DNA of 41,115 nt from CAZVAO01 sp964625175. Its GTDB lineage: Bacteria > Bacillota > UBA994 > PWPR01. Below are positions 41,041-41,115 of this stretch, piece after piece (within the stretch, counting starts at the first letter, position 1; each line of letters opens with the position of its first letter). The stretch spans positions 1-41,115 of the forward strand of contig CAZVAO010000007.1 in NCBI GenBank assembly GCA_964625175.1, in the 5' to 3' direction. The notes beneath the pieces were generated by a model that was not told the DNA's origin, ran no database searches, and worked only from the letters and a program-made list of their open reading frames with translations. Position numbers and translations under genes: made by a program.

Positions 41041-41115
41041 TAGGGATTAGGGACTAGGGATTAGGGACTAGGGACTGGGGATTAGGGACTAGGGACTAGA
41101 GATTGGGGACTAGTG
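41041..41115. repeat. G-rich tandem heptamer repeat (TAGGGAY)
   Basis: Ten consecutive heptamers fit TRGRGAY (mainly TAGGGAT or TAGGGAC) from 41041 to 41110, then a partial unit at the window edge. Most contain GGG spaced by four bases, so the strand could form G-quadruplexes. It runs off the window, so its full length is unknown. Confidence 0.9.

Noticed and set aside
41041..41115. True telomere or linear-chromosome end
   Set aside because: Heptamers rather than uniform hexamers, a bacterial context, and the window edge is arbitrary; nothing shows a DNA end here.

Overview
The window looks like a chromosomal segment from an anaerobic, low-to-mid GC member of the Bacillota (Firmicutes). The main evidence is gene order. 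The run smc-ftsY-ylxM-ffh-rpsP-khpA-ylqD-rimM-trmD-rplS-lepB-rbgA-rnhB-yraN, and the run ylbL-like/tmcAL(ylbM)/yceD(ylbN)/rpmF, are both Bacillota arrangements. YlxM, YlqD and TmcAL are characteristic of that phylum. A complete rnfCDGEAB cluster and acetate kinase point to anaerobic energy metabolism. I cannot fix the class from the sequence. A run of exactly 100 N at 28885-28984 shows this is a scaffolded draft assembly.

Layout. (1) 1-3200: a NIF3-like gene on the minus strand, then an aldolase resembling 4-hydroxy-2-oxoglutarate aldolase paired with a class V aminotransferase of the alanine-glyoxylate type. (2) 3200-6830: a 489-base non-coding stretch with hairpins, then cysS-proS. (3) 6900-12490: an accessory operon with two nitroreductase-fold flavoproteins, a BaiN/HI0933-type FAD oxidoreductase and two tandem AbgA-like M20 amidohydrolases. 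(4) 12490-12930: a repeat-rich non-coding stretch with DnaA-box-like sites. (5) 12930-17510, minus strand: an Eis-like acetyltransferase, a DUF2156 protein, an M14 zinc carboxypeptidase and a stand-alone pyruvate kinase C-domain protein. (6) 17700-22060: a PDZ-Lon protease, tmcAL (minus), ackA, yceD and rpmF. (7) 22250-28780: plsX-acpP-rnc-smc-ftsY. (8) 28784-29330: a tandem 206-bp repeat containing the assembly gap. (9) 29330-36200: the SRP, ribosome-maturation and tRNA-modification block. (10) 36208-40971: the Rnf complex, followed by a G-rich heptamer repeat that runs off the window.

How the genes fit together. Most of 17.7-36.2 kb is housekeeping: lipid and ACP supply, RNase III, SMC, both SRP GTPases, L32/S16/L19, ribosome assembly factors and tRNA m1G37/ac4C modification. 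Rnf oxidises reduced ferredoxin with NAD+ and pumps ions, and AckA makes ATP from acetyl phosphate, which suits a fermentative or acetogenic-type anaerobe. No CRISPR array, transposase, phage gene, tRNA or rRNA was recognised. The least ordinary parts are the 206-bp repeat with its terminator/promoter overlap, the DnaA-box-like stretch, the hairpin between ribosome site and start codon of the M14 gene, and the terminal heptamer repeat. I found no clearly new multi-gene system.
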